A stretch of DNA of 64,000 nt from Leyella stercorea (GTDB taxonomy: Bacteria; Bacteroidota; Bacteroidia; Bacteroidales; Bacteroidaceae). The first letter of the stretch is position 1, and the number at the start of each line of letters is the position of its first letter. The stretch covers positions 1 through 64,000 of the forward strand of contig NZ_JAHQUY010000004.1 in NCBI RefSeq assembly GCF_019052365.1, in the 5' to 3' direction. The notes under the pieces are model-generated. The model was not told the DNA's origin. It saw nothing but the letters and a program-made list of their open reading frames with translations, and ran no database searches. Of this stretch, positions 53,722 through 63,664 are shown piece after piece. A program made the translations under genes and the position numbers.

Positions 53722-54714
53722 TTAAAGCTCGAAGCTCGACTTCTCGGGCAATATGCTCTGGAAGGCGTCGTGTAGGTTCTGCATCACGATGTCGTAGTTG
53801 CGTATGTGCACGTTGTCGTTGAGGCAGATGAGCGAGTAAGCCTGCTCGTAGATTGCCTTCACTGCTTTCTTCGACTTCACCATGAGCGGGAACATCTTCG
53901 TGTCGCTGTACGTGTTGTACGGCTCGAAGTTGCCCTTGCATATCTGCCAGATGCGGAACAGTTCCGGCGTGTAGTCGTCTAAGGCGCGGAATCGGTTGAC
54001 TGAAGTACGCGTCAGCTCCTCGCCTTCCTCAGCCCACACCTCCTCGAAGGTGCTCTTCAGATAGGGTTGGGCGTTGTGCGGCACACGCAGCGTGATGAAC
54101 TTGTTGTAGAAGCGCAGCAGATAGTTCCAGCGGGCGCGTGATCCGTAGCTCTTGTGGAACCACTTGTCGTGCCAGCGCTTCATCACCTCCTTCTTGTCGA
54201 AGTGGCGGTTGATGAGTCTAATGTTGTTCTTTATGCGCACATACCATTGCGACCACGACGGGTTGTAGGTGAACACGGCGATGTCGCAGGGCAGTCCGTT
54301 GCGGAAGAAGCGCTCCGGATTTATGTTGTTGATAATGAAGAAGTCGTCGTTGAAGTAGACGAAATGTTCCGCCAGTCCGGGTATACGGTACATATAGCGT
54401 TCTATCACTACCGAGTTGTATGTAGGCAGGAATTCGGCGGGTATGAAGTCCTTGTGGCTCACGAGGTGAATCTTCGGATTGCTCTCGTCGAGCCAATCGG
54501 GCTTCTGACCGCTCGTAACGAAATGTATCTTTCTTACCCAGGGCGCAAACTTCTCCACACCGCGGAACCAGTATTTCAGAAAGCCGTAGTCTCTGAAACG
54601 TGCTTTCGAAACGCCGTTCTTGGTGTTGTCCTTATTGCCTGAATATTTAGAGAATTCATTCTGCCATTCGGGGTCGTCCATATTGACCCATGTAACCACA
54701 AAATCAATATCCAT
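53722..54714 (-). CDS. Stealth family sugar-phosphate transferase (second copy)
   Basis: 330 residues from ATG 54714 (MDIDFVVTWVNMDDPEW, which is CR1 at the very start). The open frame to 54783 overlaps the acyltransferase gene and is rejected. CR2 reads FRDYGFLKYWFRGVEKFAPW, VRKIHFVTSGQKPDWL and HFVYFNDDFFIINNI. Later segments are YNKFITLRVPHNAQPYLKST and ICLNDNVHIRNYDI. It is clearly diverged from the first copy, so the two probably act on different sugars or positions. Begins 23 nt after the acyltransferase gene. Confidence 0.9.
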   Translation of the reverse strand: MDIDFVVTWVNMDDPEWQNEFSKYSGNKDNTKNGVSKARFRDYGFLKYWFRGVEKFAPWVRKIHFVTSGQKPDWLDESNPKIHLVSHKDFIPAEFLPTYNSVVIERYMYRIPGLAEHFVYFNDDFFIINNINPERFFRNGLPCDIAVFTYNPSWSQWYVRIKNNIRLINRHFDKKEVMKRWHDKWFHKSYGSRARWNYLLRFYNKFITLRVPHNAQPYLKSTFEEVWAEEGEELTRTSVNRFRALDDYTPELFRIWQICKGNFEPYNTYSDTKMFPLMVKSKKAVKAIYEQAYSLICLNDNVHIRNYDIVMQNLHDAFQSILPEKSSFEL

Positions 54715-54737
54715 ATTTCTCTCTTTAAAGTGTATAA

Positions 54738-55604
54738 TTAGTTTTGTGCATATTTGAAGCGGTTGTGTGTCCAGAGATAGCACTCCGGCTGGCGTTTTAT
54801 CTCGGCTTCAAGATGCTCGAAGTAGATGTCTGACAGCTCATAGTCGGGCAGCGCCGCCGGGTTGTCGTGCAGCAGCGAGAACTCGCACTCGTAGTAGCCG
54901 CGCTTCACTCTTCTTGCGTTCACGAAGATTGGCATGTAGTTGAAGTGCTTCGTTATCTTCTCAGGACCTACAAGCACCGGAACCGTGTGGTTGAGGAACT
55001 TCACGTAGTGCTTTATCTGCTTGCGTTTAGGCGACTGGTCGGCTATGAGCGCCACCATGCACGTCCGATTCTCGGCTGTCATGTTCGCTATGAACCTTGC
55101 CGTATGGCGCATCTCCACACAGGTGTTGCCCATGCGCTCGCGCATCTGCTTTATTATCTTGTCAAACTGCTTGTTTATCAGCTTGTGGTATACCTGTGCG
55201 CACACCACGTCGTCGTTTATCCACAGGCCCACGGATGTCATCCACTCCCAGTTGCAGTAGTGACCCATGAAGAACGCCAGCGACTTGCCTTCGTCCAGCA
55301 GCTTGTTTGTCTTGTCTACGTTCACGAACTTCATACGCTTGCGTATTTCGGCGGGAGAGATTGACGCCATCTTGCTGCTTTCGAGAATCATGTCCATGAA
55401 GTAGCGGTAGAACTTCTTTTCTATCGCTACAATCTCCTCATGGCTCTTCTCGGGGAACGATTCGGTGAGGTTCTTGCGCACTATCTTCCTGCGGTAACGT
55501 ATCACGTAGTAGAGGGGATAGTACATTATGTCAGACAGAATGTAGAGCGCCCAAAAGGGGATATACGACAATGCCTTGACTATGAAATATATTAAGTAAT
55601 ACAT
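54738..55604 (-). CDS. Lysophospholipid acyltransferase family protein (LpxL/HtrB-like)
   Basis: 288 residues. N-terminal membrane helix (LIYFIVKALSYIPFWALYIL). The catalytic HX4E motif is in FMGHYCNWEWMTS near residue 111. ALIADQSPKRKQIKHYVKFL fits the late acyltransferase family that adds secondary acyl chains to lipid A. First gene of the minus-strand cluster with the Stealth and GT genes, so glycan and lipid A steps may be expressed together. Start at 55604, 30 nt from a TAATTTTG box. Confidence 0.92.
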   Translation of the reverse strand: MYYLIYFIVKALSYIPFWALYILSDIMYYPLYYVIRYRRKIVRKNLTESFPEKSHEEIVAIEKKFYRYFMDMILESSKMASISPAEIRKRMKFVNVDKTNKLLDEGKSLAFFMGHYCNWEWMTSVGLWINDDVVCAQVYHKLINKQFDKIIKQMRERMGNTCVEMRHTARFIANMTAENRTCMVALIADQSPKRKQIKHYVKFLNHTVPVLVGPEKITKHFNYMPIFVNARRVKRGYYECEFSLLHDNPAALPDYELSDIYFEHLEAEIKRQPECYLWTHNRFKYAQN

Positions 55605-55633
55605 TTTCGATGTTATTTATTTGACTGTTTTTG

Positions 55634-55641
55634 CAAAATTA
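55634..55641 (-). promoter_or_regulatory. Candidate -7 box of the acyltransferase-glycan operon
   Basis: TAATTTTG on the minus strand; -33 element not clear. Confidence 0.45.
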
Positions 55642-55766
55642 CAACTATTTTTTCTCATTAGAGCATGTTTTGGTGCATTACTTCTATATAATTGAACAAA
55701 AAAACGTAGCAAAGGTCTCCTTGCTACGTTTCGTTATGGGTTCGGCTTCGCTTGAAGCGTGTATGT

Positions 55767-57035
55767 TTACAGCCACGGCGCAAGCAGATGGGCGAACCAT
55801 CCGCGGAACTTCTGCCAGCCGGTACGCTGTGTCTTCCAGTATTCGGGCGTGAGCAGAAAGCTCTTCTTCTTGTCGCGCTCGAACATGTTGTTGAGCTGGC
55901 GTGTGGTGCATGGGTCTACGATTACGGCGTTCTCCTCGTAGTCGAAGCGCATGCTTCGTGCGTCGAGGTTGGCGCTGCCCACGGTGCAGAACTTGCCGTC
56001 TACCATTATTATCTTCGTATGGTGGAAGCCCGGGCGGTACACCCATACGTCCACGCCGTGTTTCATCATCTTGTGGGCGTTGTAGAACACGCAGTCGGGC
56101 GTGAGCGGAATGTCGCTGCGCTCCGAAATCATCACCTCTACCTTCACGCCGCGCTTCGCCGCCTTGCGCAGCGCCTTCTTTATCTTCGGTATAAGCGTGA
56201 AGTAGGGCGTCACTATCTTTATGCTGTCCTTAGCGTTGTTGATGGCTCCGGCGTAGAACGTTCGTATGATGCGGTTTGTAGTGCGCGGTTCGCGGTTGAT
56301 AATGCCCACCATCTTCTTGCCCGCCGTAGCACAGGTGTCGGGTTTCAGACCCTTGAAGTAGTAGCCGCCGCGCACGCCTCTGTAGTATTTCGCGCCGTGC
56401 ACGTTCTGCTTTGCGGTCTTGTTCCAGATGCGCAGGAAGATTGCCTGCAGCGTGTTCACCTCGTCGCCGTCGATGCGGCAGTGCATGTCGTGCCATTCGC
56501 CTACCTGCTTCGTGCCTTTGATGTAGTAGTCGGCTACATTCATGCCGCCGGTGTAGGCTATCTGTCCGTCTATTATCACTATCTTGCGGTGGTCGCGGTG
56601 CAGCACCTGGTTTATCCAAGGAAAGCGTAGCGGACTGAACTCGTATATCTCTATGCCGCGCTGGCGTATCGACTTCAGGTGCTTCTTCTTAAGCGGACGG
56701 TTGTTGGAGCTGTTGCCGAAGGCGTCGAACAGCGCGCGCACTTCCACGCCTTCCTTCACCTTCTCGGCGAGCAGGTCGAAAAGCATGCTGGCGATCGAGT
56801 CGTTGCGGAAGTTGAAGTATTCGAGATGCACGCTGCTGCGTGCCTGGCGTATTGCGCTGAACATGTCGTCGAACTTCTCCTGTCCGTTCATCAATAGCGT
56901 AACGGAGTTGTTGTGCGAGAACTTCACGCCTTCTTCTTGCAGGCAGGCTACAATCAGCGAGTCGCTTGTCTGCGCAACCGAATTGTTGAGCCACAGGCAA
57001 GCCGTCAATAATACTAACAAATATCTTTTTACCAT
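55767..57035 (-). CDS. Secreted phospholipase D-family protein (cardiolipin synthase-like)
   Basis: 422 residues from ATG 57035 (MVKRYLLVLLTACLWLNNSV, a signal peptide ending near VAQ). Two HKD motifs: HRKIVIIDGQIAYTGGMN (about 148-165) and HTKIIMVDGKFCTVGSANLD (about 336-355), each with the His-Lys-Asp triad and the following GG/GS-N. Cardiolipin synthases of this family are usually membrane-anchored with N-terminal helices; here a cleavable signal suggests a periplasmic or outer-membrane enzyme. A longer start at 57062 lies on the promoter box (57060-57067) and is excluded. Single gene. Confidence 0.9.
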   Translation of the reverse strand: MVKRYLLVLLTACLWLNNSVAQTSDSLIVACLQEEGVKFSHNNSVTLLMNGQEKFDDMFSAIRQARSSVHLEYFNFRNDSIASMLFDLLAEKVKEGVEVRALFDAFGNSSNNRPLKKKHLKSIRQRGIEIYEFSPLRFPWINQVLHRDHRKIVIIDGQIAYTGGMNVADYYIKGTKQVGEWHDMHCRIDGDEVNTLQAIFLRIWNKTAKQNVHGAKYYRGVRGGYYFKGLKPDTCATAGKKMVGIINREPRTTNRIIRTFYAGAINNAKDSIKIVTPYFTLIPKIKKALRKAAKRGVKVEVMISERSDIPLTPDCVFYNAHKMMKHGVDVWVYRPGFHHTKIIMVDGKFCTVGSANLDARSMRFDYEENAVIVDPCTTRQLNNMFERDKKKSFLLTPEYWKTQRTGWQKFRGWFAHLLAPWL

Positions 57036-57059
57036 TTCTCTATATACCAATTTAGCCTG

Positions 57060-57090
57060 CAAAATTACTCAAATTTAGCCGATGGAACAA
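57060..57090 (-). promoter_or_regulatory. Promoter of the phospholipase D-family gene
   Basis: On the minus strand TTG (57090-57088), 20 nt, TAATTTTG (57067-57060). Confidence 0.6.
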
Positions 57091-57131
57091 GACTTTGAGT
57101 GCTAATTGTGTAATATACACCACATATATGG

Positions 57132-59189
57132 TTAGAATTTCCACTTTACCTGCAGGTCGATGTCGGTCTTGTGCGACTTGTCTATCTGCTGAAGCGAGCT
57201 TGATATGTGGTTGCGGTCGAAGTATTTCGTCGTTCCGGCTTTGCCTATCACGGTCAGGTTTGGGGTTATGTCGGCACGCAGCAGGATGGCGCCGCGCATG
57301 CCTTCGCCGAAGAACACGGGGAACGTGAAGTTGTAGAGCGTACTGCGCTCGTATGTGTACAGACGCGACTGATAGTTGTCGGTATGGAAGTAGCCTGCGT
57401 TGGCTGCAAGCGTAAAGATGCCCAGACGCATAGCCGCCGTCTGTGCAATCATCCAGCCTTTGCTCTCGGTGGGGTCAGAATGGGGTGGGGCGACGCTGGT
57501 GTATGCGGCGTCTATCTGCGTCTTCGTGCTCCATGCTCCGCTTTGGTATGCGGCTGAAAGTCGCGCTCTGTGCTCGTTCTTGTCAGCCAGCAGCGCCTTT
57601 GCGTTGTCGCTTTCCTTGTAGTCTTGCTGACTTAGACGCAGTCGGTAGCGGGCTGTCAGCGTCCATTTGTGGTTGGGCTGGTAGCGAGTCTGCAGCATGT
57701 TGTCCCATGAGTGCGAGGCTGCTGACACGCGGTAGCGGGGCCACGCATGATAGGCGTAGTCGGTGTATGCCGTCAGGGCGAGTTTCTTGTGCGGTTGCCA
57801 CGCCACGGCTGCGTACACTCCGTTCTCGTTCTGTATGCGTCCGCCGTCGCTGAACGCAGCGCTGAATAGCGAGTGGTAGCGATAAGAATAATAGCGTTGT
57901 ATTACCGTCAGCTGCAGGTTGCTGCAGGCTTGGAAGGTGATGGTGTTGAGCGTAGCCAAAGCGGCTTCGCCGTTGATTGCCGTTTCGCCGCTGAAGGCAA
58001 AACGATGGTGGGTGTAGGCATAGTACAGGCTTGCGTTGCAGAAGGCCTTGCCTCTCGGCGCATATTTCTGATATACTTGCTTTTCGTTCGGCTTCAGCTC
58101 GCGGTCGAATGTGGTGTAGAAGGCTGTTGCTCCGATGCGTATGCCGTGTGCCTGCCAGTTGATGTTGCCGCCTGTGGTGAGTTGTGAGGTGTTGTGGCGG
58201 CGCTCTATCTCGCTCTGTGTGCGGTGGTAGCCGGTGCGCAGCAATGTTTTCACCGTTCCGTCGTCGTTGAGCGTGGCGTCCGTCTTGCGGTACGACACGA
58301 ACGCCGTGGCGTCAAGATGCTTCGTTATGCCTACCGTCGCAGCCGCTCCTTGCAGATAGTAGGCTTCCGATCGTGATGAGTTGGCGGCAATGGCGTTCGT
58401 AGGTATCGACATGGTTGCTACGGCGGTCTTTCCGAGCGTGAAGCCTGTGTTCATAGCCAGTCCGAGACCGAGTCGCAGCTTGTATTGTCCGAGCGCTATC
58501 GACTTGAACCTGCCGAGTTTTCTCACCAGTACATAGTAGGCATAATGGTCGTAGCCCCATCTGTTGCAGTTGGAGAAGAACGGTTCGCCGGCGTCCTGAG
58601 CTCCGGTTAGTCCTGCCTTCACGTAGTCGCCATACTTGAAGCTGTATCTGAACCAGTGCTTGTATTTATAGCCGAGATATCCGTTGCGGTCGCCTTCGCG
58701 CTCGTATAGCGGCACCTGCATAGCCGCCACAAGTTCGTTCTTGCCGTGCTTCGCTATCTGTTTCAGCGTGGGAAACTGGCGCTTCTCCGTAGCCTCACTA
58801 ATGTAGCAGAAACTCTCTATCAGCTCTTTGCGAAGCGGATCGAGCGATTCTACAAGTGCCAGTTCGCCCATAGAGCGCAGCGGACGGTAGCGGTCGAGAT
58901 ATTCGGTAAGGTCTTCGCGCTGTTTAGCCGACAGGAAGAAGAGTCGCTGCAAGTCTTCTTCGGTAGCTGTGTTTAGATCGATGGGCGCATCCTCCAGTTC
59001 GCAAAGCTGCTCGAACATATCCTCTATGCCACGCTCTTCGATGTCGTCGTAGTCGCATAATTGTTCGAAAAGCGGTGTCCAAACTTTGGATGAGTAGTCT
59101 GTGGTTTGCAGCTTACTCTCCTTGGTTTGCTGCGCAAGGCATGGCATACCAAGAATCAGAAGGATGTATATGCAGAGAAATCGAATCAT
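57132..59189 (-). CDS. Helix-hairpin-helix outer-membrane protein
   Basis: 685 residues. Signal peptide MIRFLCIYILLILGMPCLAQ, then a helix-hairpin-helix region (about 70-125; PIDLNTATEEDLQRLFFLSA, LRSMGELALVESLDP) of the ComEA type, then about 500 residues of alternating strands typical of a beta-barrel (YKHWFRYSFKYGDYVKAGL, ITPNLTVIGKAGTTKYFD). Such HHH-barrel fusions occur in Bacteroidota; whether the HHH part binds DNA in the periplasm, as ComEA does, or only serves as a scaffold is unknown. It follows tamB after 52 nt and is probably cotranscribed. Confidence 0.8.
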   Translation of the reverse strand: MIRFLCIYILLILGMPCLAQQTKESKLQTTDYSSKVWTPLFEQLCDYDDIEERGIEDMFEQLCELEDAPIDLNTATEEDLQRLFFLSAKQREDLTEYLDRYRPLRSMGELALVESLDPLRKELIESFCYISEATEKRQFPTLKQIAKHGKNELVAAMQVPLYEREGDRNGYLGYKYKHWFRYSFKYGDYVKAGLTGAQDAGEPFFSNCNRWGYDHYAYYVLVRKLGRFKSIALGQYKLRLGLGLAMNTGFTLGKTAVATMSIPTNAIAANSSRSEAYYLQGAAATVGITKHLDATAFVSYRKTDATLNDDGTVKTLLRTGYHRTQSEIERRHNTSQLTTGGNINWQAHGIRIGATAFYTTFDRELKPNEKQVYQKYAPRGKAFCNASLYYAYTHHRFAFSGETAINGEAALATLNTITFQACSNLQLTVIQRYYSYRYHSLFSAAFSDGGRIQNENGVYAAVAWQPHKKLALTAYTDYAYHAWPRYRVSAASHSWDNMLQTRYQPNHKWTLTARYRLRLSQQDYKESDNAKALLADKNEHRARLSAAYQSGAWSTKTQIDAAYTSVAPPHSDPTESKGWMIAQTAAMRLGIFTLAANAGYFHTDNYQSRLYTYERSTLYNFTFPVFFGEGMRGAILLRADITPNLTVIGKAGTTKYFDRNHISSSLQQIDKSHKTDIDLQVKWKF

Positions 59190-59241
59190 AGATGTTGTTA
59201 GGTTGTAGTAGTTTCTATTATAAAGCTTTTGTAGAAGCCTT

Positions 59242-62200
59242 CTATTTCTTCTTTTCTTTAGCCTTCTTGCTGCGCTTCCAGAAGAACAGGTCCGACATAC
59301 GTGTGAAGTCGGTCTTCATGATGAGGCCCAATCCCTGCGTGTTGAGGCTGTTGCGAGTGAAGTATCGGTCGTTTGTCTTGTTGTAGACATTGATGGCGAG
59401 GCTGCCGTTCGGGAACAACAGATACTTCATGTCGAAGTCGCCGATGAAGTTGTTGGTTGTGTTCGGGTTGTCGCGATAGCCGAACTGTCCGTTCAGGAGC
59501 AGGCGGTTGTTGAGCAGTTTTCCCGAGAGTATGCCTTCGTACTCGGCGTTGTAGAAGCCCTCGTTGCCCGTAGATATGTTCGCACCGAAGTTCCAGTTGC
59601 TGTTGTTTATGACGCTGCTCAGCAGACTGTTTATCTGCTGGCTGATGGTTCCGCTGAGGAAGCTCTGCATGGCGAGTGATGTCTGGCTGAACTGCTGCGT
59701 AGAAGCTCCGTTGTTATTGTCGTTCTGTGCGTAGAAACGTCCCACGGCGAGCAGGTAGAGCACCTGCTGGTTGGTTTCCTCCTCGGCGTTGAGCAGACTG
59801 TATACCATCTGCTTCGCGTCGTTAGACAGCGTAGGCATGTCGAGACTGAACGAAACCTTCGGACTCTCTGGCGTGCCTGTTATGTTCATAAGACAGTTGA
59901 CGCGTACGTTGTTGTTAGAGAACGAGTTGCCGATGTTAAGGTCGGCAAGGCTCACGCTGTTCAGCACATAAAGCGCGCTCAGGTCGAGCGTAGCGTTGTA
60001 CGGGTCGCCTCCGAATGCAATCGAACCGCCGCTTAGGAACTCAAAGTCCTTCTTTATGATGTTCTGGATAGTGAGCTTGTACATGCCATGGTCTACATAG
60101 TAGTTGCCATAGAGGTCGAAGGTGCCCTTGTTGAAGTACGTAGCGCGCAGCACGCCCTCGCCGTTGAGCTGTATGTAGTCGCCCGTTTTCTCGTCCATGA
60201 GAATCTTCAGCGTAGCGTTCGGCGTGCAGTTGATGAGGAGGTTGAGCTTTATGTTTGTGCCGATATCAACAAGATTGTTCTTGTTCTCGTCATCGTCCAC
60301 ATCCACAGAGTCTTTCACCTCGTTAGTGCGCCATTGTATGTAGTCCTGCGACGACAGCGCTCCGTTGTCTGCGGCGTTGTACACCAGGATGCTGTTGCGT
60401 TCGGGCGTAGCGTTGACGTCGATGGTCACCTCGCCGCTTCCTCCGCGTATCTTGCATGTGCCGGTGGTGTAGGCTGTGCCGTAGAAGCTCTCGCCGTCGA
60501 ACGAGTGCGTGTCGTACGAGAGCAGATTTTGCGCCTCGACGTTGATGTCGTACGTCCAGTTGGAGAAGTTGTGGTGATGCAGTCCGCCAGTCATGATACC
60601 GATATTGTTGTGTCGGTCGTAGATTGTGTCGTTGCAGAAGCGTATCTCGTCGGGCAGGAAGTACACCGAGTCGCCACGCAGGGCATACGTGGTGTTGAGC
60701 GCTGTGAGGCGCACGCTGCCGTCCACCTTTGCCTTTCCGATGAGGTTTATGTTCTTGAACGCACCCACCACGTTCAGCTTTCCGTTGATGTTTGCGTTGA
60801 TATTGTCCATGAAGCTGTCGCAGAATCCGCTCAGGAACTCTGCTCTTGTGCCCTCAGCCTTGATGCCGAGGTCGATATAGCTGTTGCGTGGCGACACATA
60901 GCCGTCGATTATGGTGCGTCGGTCGCCCTCGTCCTTAGCTACGGCGTCGAACTCTATGCGTCCTTCCTCCGAGTTGTATCCGATGTTGGCGAAGAGTGTG
61001 CCCATGCGTCCGCCCTCAAACTTGAAGTGGTCTATCTGCAGGTCGGAGTTGATGAGCGGCGCCTTGCCGAACACGCCCGCCAGATAAGCCTTGCCCGACG
61101 CCATGCCGTAGAACTCTACGGAGTGGAAGTTGATGAGGTCGAGCACGTAGTTCACATCCACGTTCTTCAGCTTCACGGTCAGCGAGTCGTCCACGCTGTT
61201 GGTTGCCGTGCCGTCGACGCCGATAGCCTGGTTGCCGTGACTCACCTTGAATCCGTCTATATTAAGATGGTTCTTGTAGTAGGTGACGCGTGCCGGATGG
61301 ATGTGCCACGTAGTGTCGCCGACTGTAGTGCGCGACTCAAGAATGTCTACGTACGCTGTCGATTCGCCCTTCTCATTCTTGGCGAAGACGGTGCTGGCGT
61401 TGAGCACGCCACGCATAGAGCGGCGGGCGTCGTTCTTGAACTCCATCGTGGTGTTCAGATGGTTGTCGAACGCTCCGGCACGCAGTTTCAGCGCAAGCGC
61501 CTTGCCCTTTTGCGATATTTTCTTTATGCGTATGTCTGCCTTCAGCGTGTCGCCCGGCGACTCGACGTTGACGTATGCGTCGCGATAGTTGGTGCCGTTG
61601 TACGTGAACGAAGGCACGTCACACCACAGGTCGATGCTGTTCTGCTTGTCGTCGAGCTCGCCGCTCAAGCTGAGCGGGCGGTGTATCTCAAGAGGCACGC
61701 CGAGCAGCTTCTGCAGCCATTCGGTGTTGTGTATGTAAGCGTTGACGGTGAAGTCGTTGTGCTCTGTCTGCGGCTTCTTTTCGAGTCCGGGGATGGTAGG
61801 CAGCTTGTCGGCAATGAGGTTGAGCACGCTTCTTGCGATAGAGTTGTAGCTGAAGTGTCCGTTCAGGTCTATGGTGCCGAAGTCGCTCTTGAGGTTGAGG
61901 AAGTGGTTGCCGTCGTCGAATCCTGTCACGACATTGATGTTGCGGATAGAGTAGCAGGAGTCGGCGTTCTGCATCGTGAAGTTCGAGATGTCCACCTGTC
62001 CCTCTGCGTTGTTGAGGTTGCTGCCCTTGATGTCGCACACCGTAGAAACCGAGAACTGTGCGTTGTTCCACTTGTTGGTGAGCTTCAGCGCAGCCGGCAC
62101 GAATGTCTGCACATCGGCGTTCACGCGCAGATGTGGCGCACGTTGGTTGGGCTCGAACAGACCTTCGACGGTGGCGCGCACGTTAGGGTCGTCGATAGCC

Positions 62201-63627
62201 ATGCTTCCGCTGAGCACCTTATTAATATAGTCGGCCTTAAGGTCGATGTTGCGGTAGGTGTATCCGTTGTAGCAGATGTCGTAGATGCTGCCGCTTGCGC
62301 TGACGTTGTCCTTCGAACTGCCCTTAGCGTCTACAGAGAGCGACACGACACCGGTCTTGTCGGTGCCGAGCAGCTTGTCGAGCGCAAAGTTGCGTGTCTC
62401 TACGTGGGCATGCAGCGCTTTCTGCTGCTTTGAAGCCGACAGCTTCACGCTGCCCGGAGCACAACCCACCACGGCGTTCAGCGACAGGTCAGCGTCGGTG
62501 CCGTCGGCTTTGGCGGTGAGCGAGACGTCGCCGAGATTGTGCACGATGGCAGGCAACTCGTTGTTGGTAGCCAACTTGTATACTTTGCTGATGGCGTCGC
62601 CCGAAGCGAACAGCTTGCTCACCTCAGCTCGCCAGGTGGTGTGGCGGTTGTGTAGAACATGAGCGTTGGCTTTGAGCACGAAGCCGCGGTCGGCGGTAGA
62701 GATGCTCAAGTCGTTCACGTTCAGGCGGCTGCCCGTGCCGTTGAAGTCGATGCTGAGTGCAAGAGGCATGTCGAGATTGCGCAGTTTTGGCACGAAACAG
62801 GCTACGTCGCTCGGCGTTATGCGCGGCGCGTTCAGACTGCCTTCGAAGCGCAGCGACTGCATGTCGGGCTTGTCGCCATTCATGCTGTACGTAGCCACGA
62901 TGCGCTTGCTCTCCACCACCGACTCCGGCAGCTCCAGACGAAACTTCTCTATCTTCGCCCCGCTGCGGCTTACCACGGCGTTGAGCGCAAGACGGCGCAG
63001 CGCGAAACCACAGCGCTCGTTCAGCGAGAGGCGTTTCACCTTCACGTTAAGCGAGTCGTTTGTGATGCGGTTCACTATGAAATGGGCGCTGATGTTGCGT
63101 GCCTCGATGTCGTCGGGCGAGAAGCGCTGCGGTTCGGAAGCACGCGAAAGCACACGGTAGCGCACCGAACTGTTGCGGATAATGAGCGAGTTGATTTGCA
63201 GGTTGATAGGCGTCTGCTGCTTCGTGGTGTCCTTAGAGGCGAGCGAGTCTATCACAAACTGGAAGTTGGGCTTCGCCTCGGGCGTAGCCTTGTAGAGATT
63301 GGCGTTGAGGCCGAAGAATTGTGCGGATGTAATCTCTATTTGTCCGTTGGCAAGTGCCAACAGGTTTATCTTCACCGAGATGCGCGACACGTTGAGCATC
63401 TGCTTCTTCTGCTGGTCGAGCATCTGCGAGTCGTCGATGATGATGCGGTTGATGAAACCGAGGTCGACACGTCCGACGCTCACCTTCGTGCCCAACTTTT
63501 CAGACAATACGCCACTTACACACTCCCCGATAGCGTTCTGTATGAAGGGAATGTGCAAAAGGGTTACAATTGCGAGATACAGGCCGGCGATGGCCCATAC
63601 TATTATCTTGATAGTGCGTTTGAACAC
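59242..63627 (-). CDS. tamB: Translocation and assembly module protein TamB (AsmA/DUF490-like)
   Basis: 1461 residues. One N-terminal membrane helix (IIVWAIAGLYLAIVTLLHIP) anchors the protein in the inner membrane. A very long beta-rich body follows, with repeated hydrophobic-groove strands typical of bridge-like lipid transfer proteins, and the conserved DUF490/TamB C-terminus (about 1050-1430; LNLLINCTPNATLKILMDEK, GTFDLYGNYYVDHGMYKLTI, SFSLDMPTLSNDAKQMVYSL). TamB spans the periplasm and helps move phospholipid and assemble some barrels. Promoter at 63665-63696, array 3 beyond it. Bacteroidota typically lack a linked tamA, as here. Confidence 0.93.
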   Translation of the reverse strand: MFKRTIKIIVWAIAGLYLAIVTLLHIPFIQNAIGECVSGVLSEKLGTKVSVGRVDLGFINRIIIDDSQMLDQQKKQMLNVSRISVKINLLALANGQIEITSAQFFGLNANLYKATPEAKPNFQFVIDSLASKDTTKQQTPINLQINSLIIRNSSVRYRVLSRASEPQRFSPDDIEARNISAHFIVNRITNDSLNVKVKRLSLNERCGFALRRLALNAVVSRSGAKIEKFRLELPESVVESKRIVATYSMNGDKPDMQSLRFEGSLNAPRITPSDVACFVPKLRNLDMPLALSIDFNGTGSRLNVNDLSISTADRGFVLKANAHVLHNRHTTWRAEVSKLFASGDAISKVYKLATNNELPAIVHNLGDVSLTAKADGTDADLSLNAVVGCAPGSVKLSASKQQKALHAHVETRNFALDKLLGTDKTGVVSLSVDAKGSSKDNVSASGSIYDICYNGYTYRNIDLKADYINKVLSGSMAIDDPNVRATVEGLFEPNQRAPHLRVNADVQTFVPAALKLTNKWNNAQFSVSTVCDIKGSNLNNAEGQVDISNFTMQNADSCYSIRNINVVTGFDDGNHFLNLKSDFGTIDLNGHFSYNSIARSVLNLIADKLPTIPGLEKKPQTEHNDFTVNAYIHNTEWLQKLLGVPLEIHRPLSLSGELDDKQNSIDLWCDVPSFTYNGTNYRDAYVNVESPGDTLKADIRIKKISQKGKALALKLRAGAFDNHLNTTMEFKNDARRSMRGVLNASTVFAKNEKGESTAYVDILESRTTVGDTTWHIHPARVTYYKNHLNIDGFKVSHGNQAIGVDGTATNSVDDSLTVKLKNVDVNYVLDLINFHSVEFYGMASGKAYLAGVFGKAPLINSDLQIDHFKFEGGRMGTLFANIGYNSEEGRIEFDAVAKDEGDRRTIIDGYVSPRNSYIDLGIKAEGTRAEFLSGFCDSFMDNINANINGKLNVVGAFKNINLIGKAKVDGSVRLTALNTTYALRGDSVYFLPDEIRFCNDTIYDRHNNIGIMTGGLHHHNFSNWTYDINVEAQNLLSYDTHSFDGESFYGTAYTTGTCKIRGGSGEVTIDVNATPERNSILVYNAADNGALSSQDYIQWRTNEVKDSVDVDDDENKNNLVDIGTNIKLNLLINCTPNATLKILMDEKTGDYIQLNGEGVLRATYFNKGTFDLYGNYYVDHGMYKLTIQNIIKKDFEFLSGGSIAFGGDPYNATLDLSALYVLNSVSLADLNIGNSFSNNNVRVNCLMNITGTPESPKVSFSLDMPTLSNDAKQMVYSLLNAEEETNQQVLYLLAVGRFYAQNDNNNGASTQQFSQTSLAMQSFLSGTISQQINSLLSSVINNSNWNFGANISTGNEGFYNAEYEGILSGKLLNNRLLLNGQFGYRDNPNTTNNFIGDFDMKYLLFPNGSLAINVYNKTNDRYFTRNSLNTQGLGLIMKTDFTRMSDLFFWKRSKKAKEKKK

Positions 63628-63664
63628 GTGCGGAATCTATAGTTTGTCGTTGTTGAATAGGTTA

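Noticed and set aside
60088..62433. 781-codon plus-strand open frame
   Set aside because: It is antisense to tamB, has the Val/His/Arg-rich composition of a shadow frame, and shows no domain. Similar long shadows over secA, DUF2723, the GH123-like gene and nhaD were left out.
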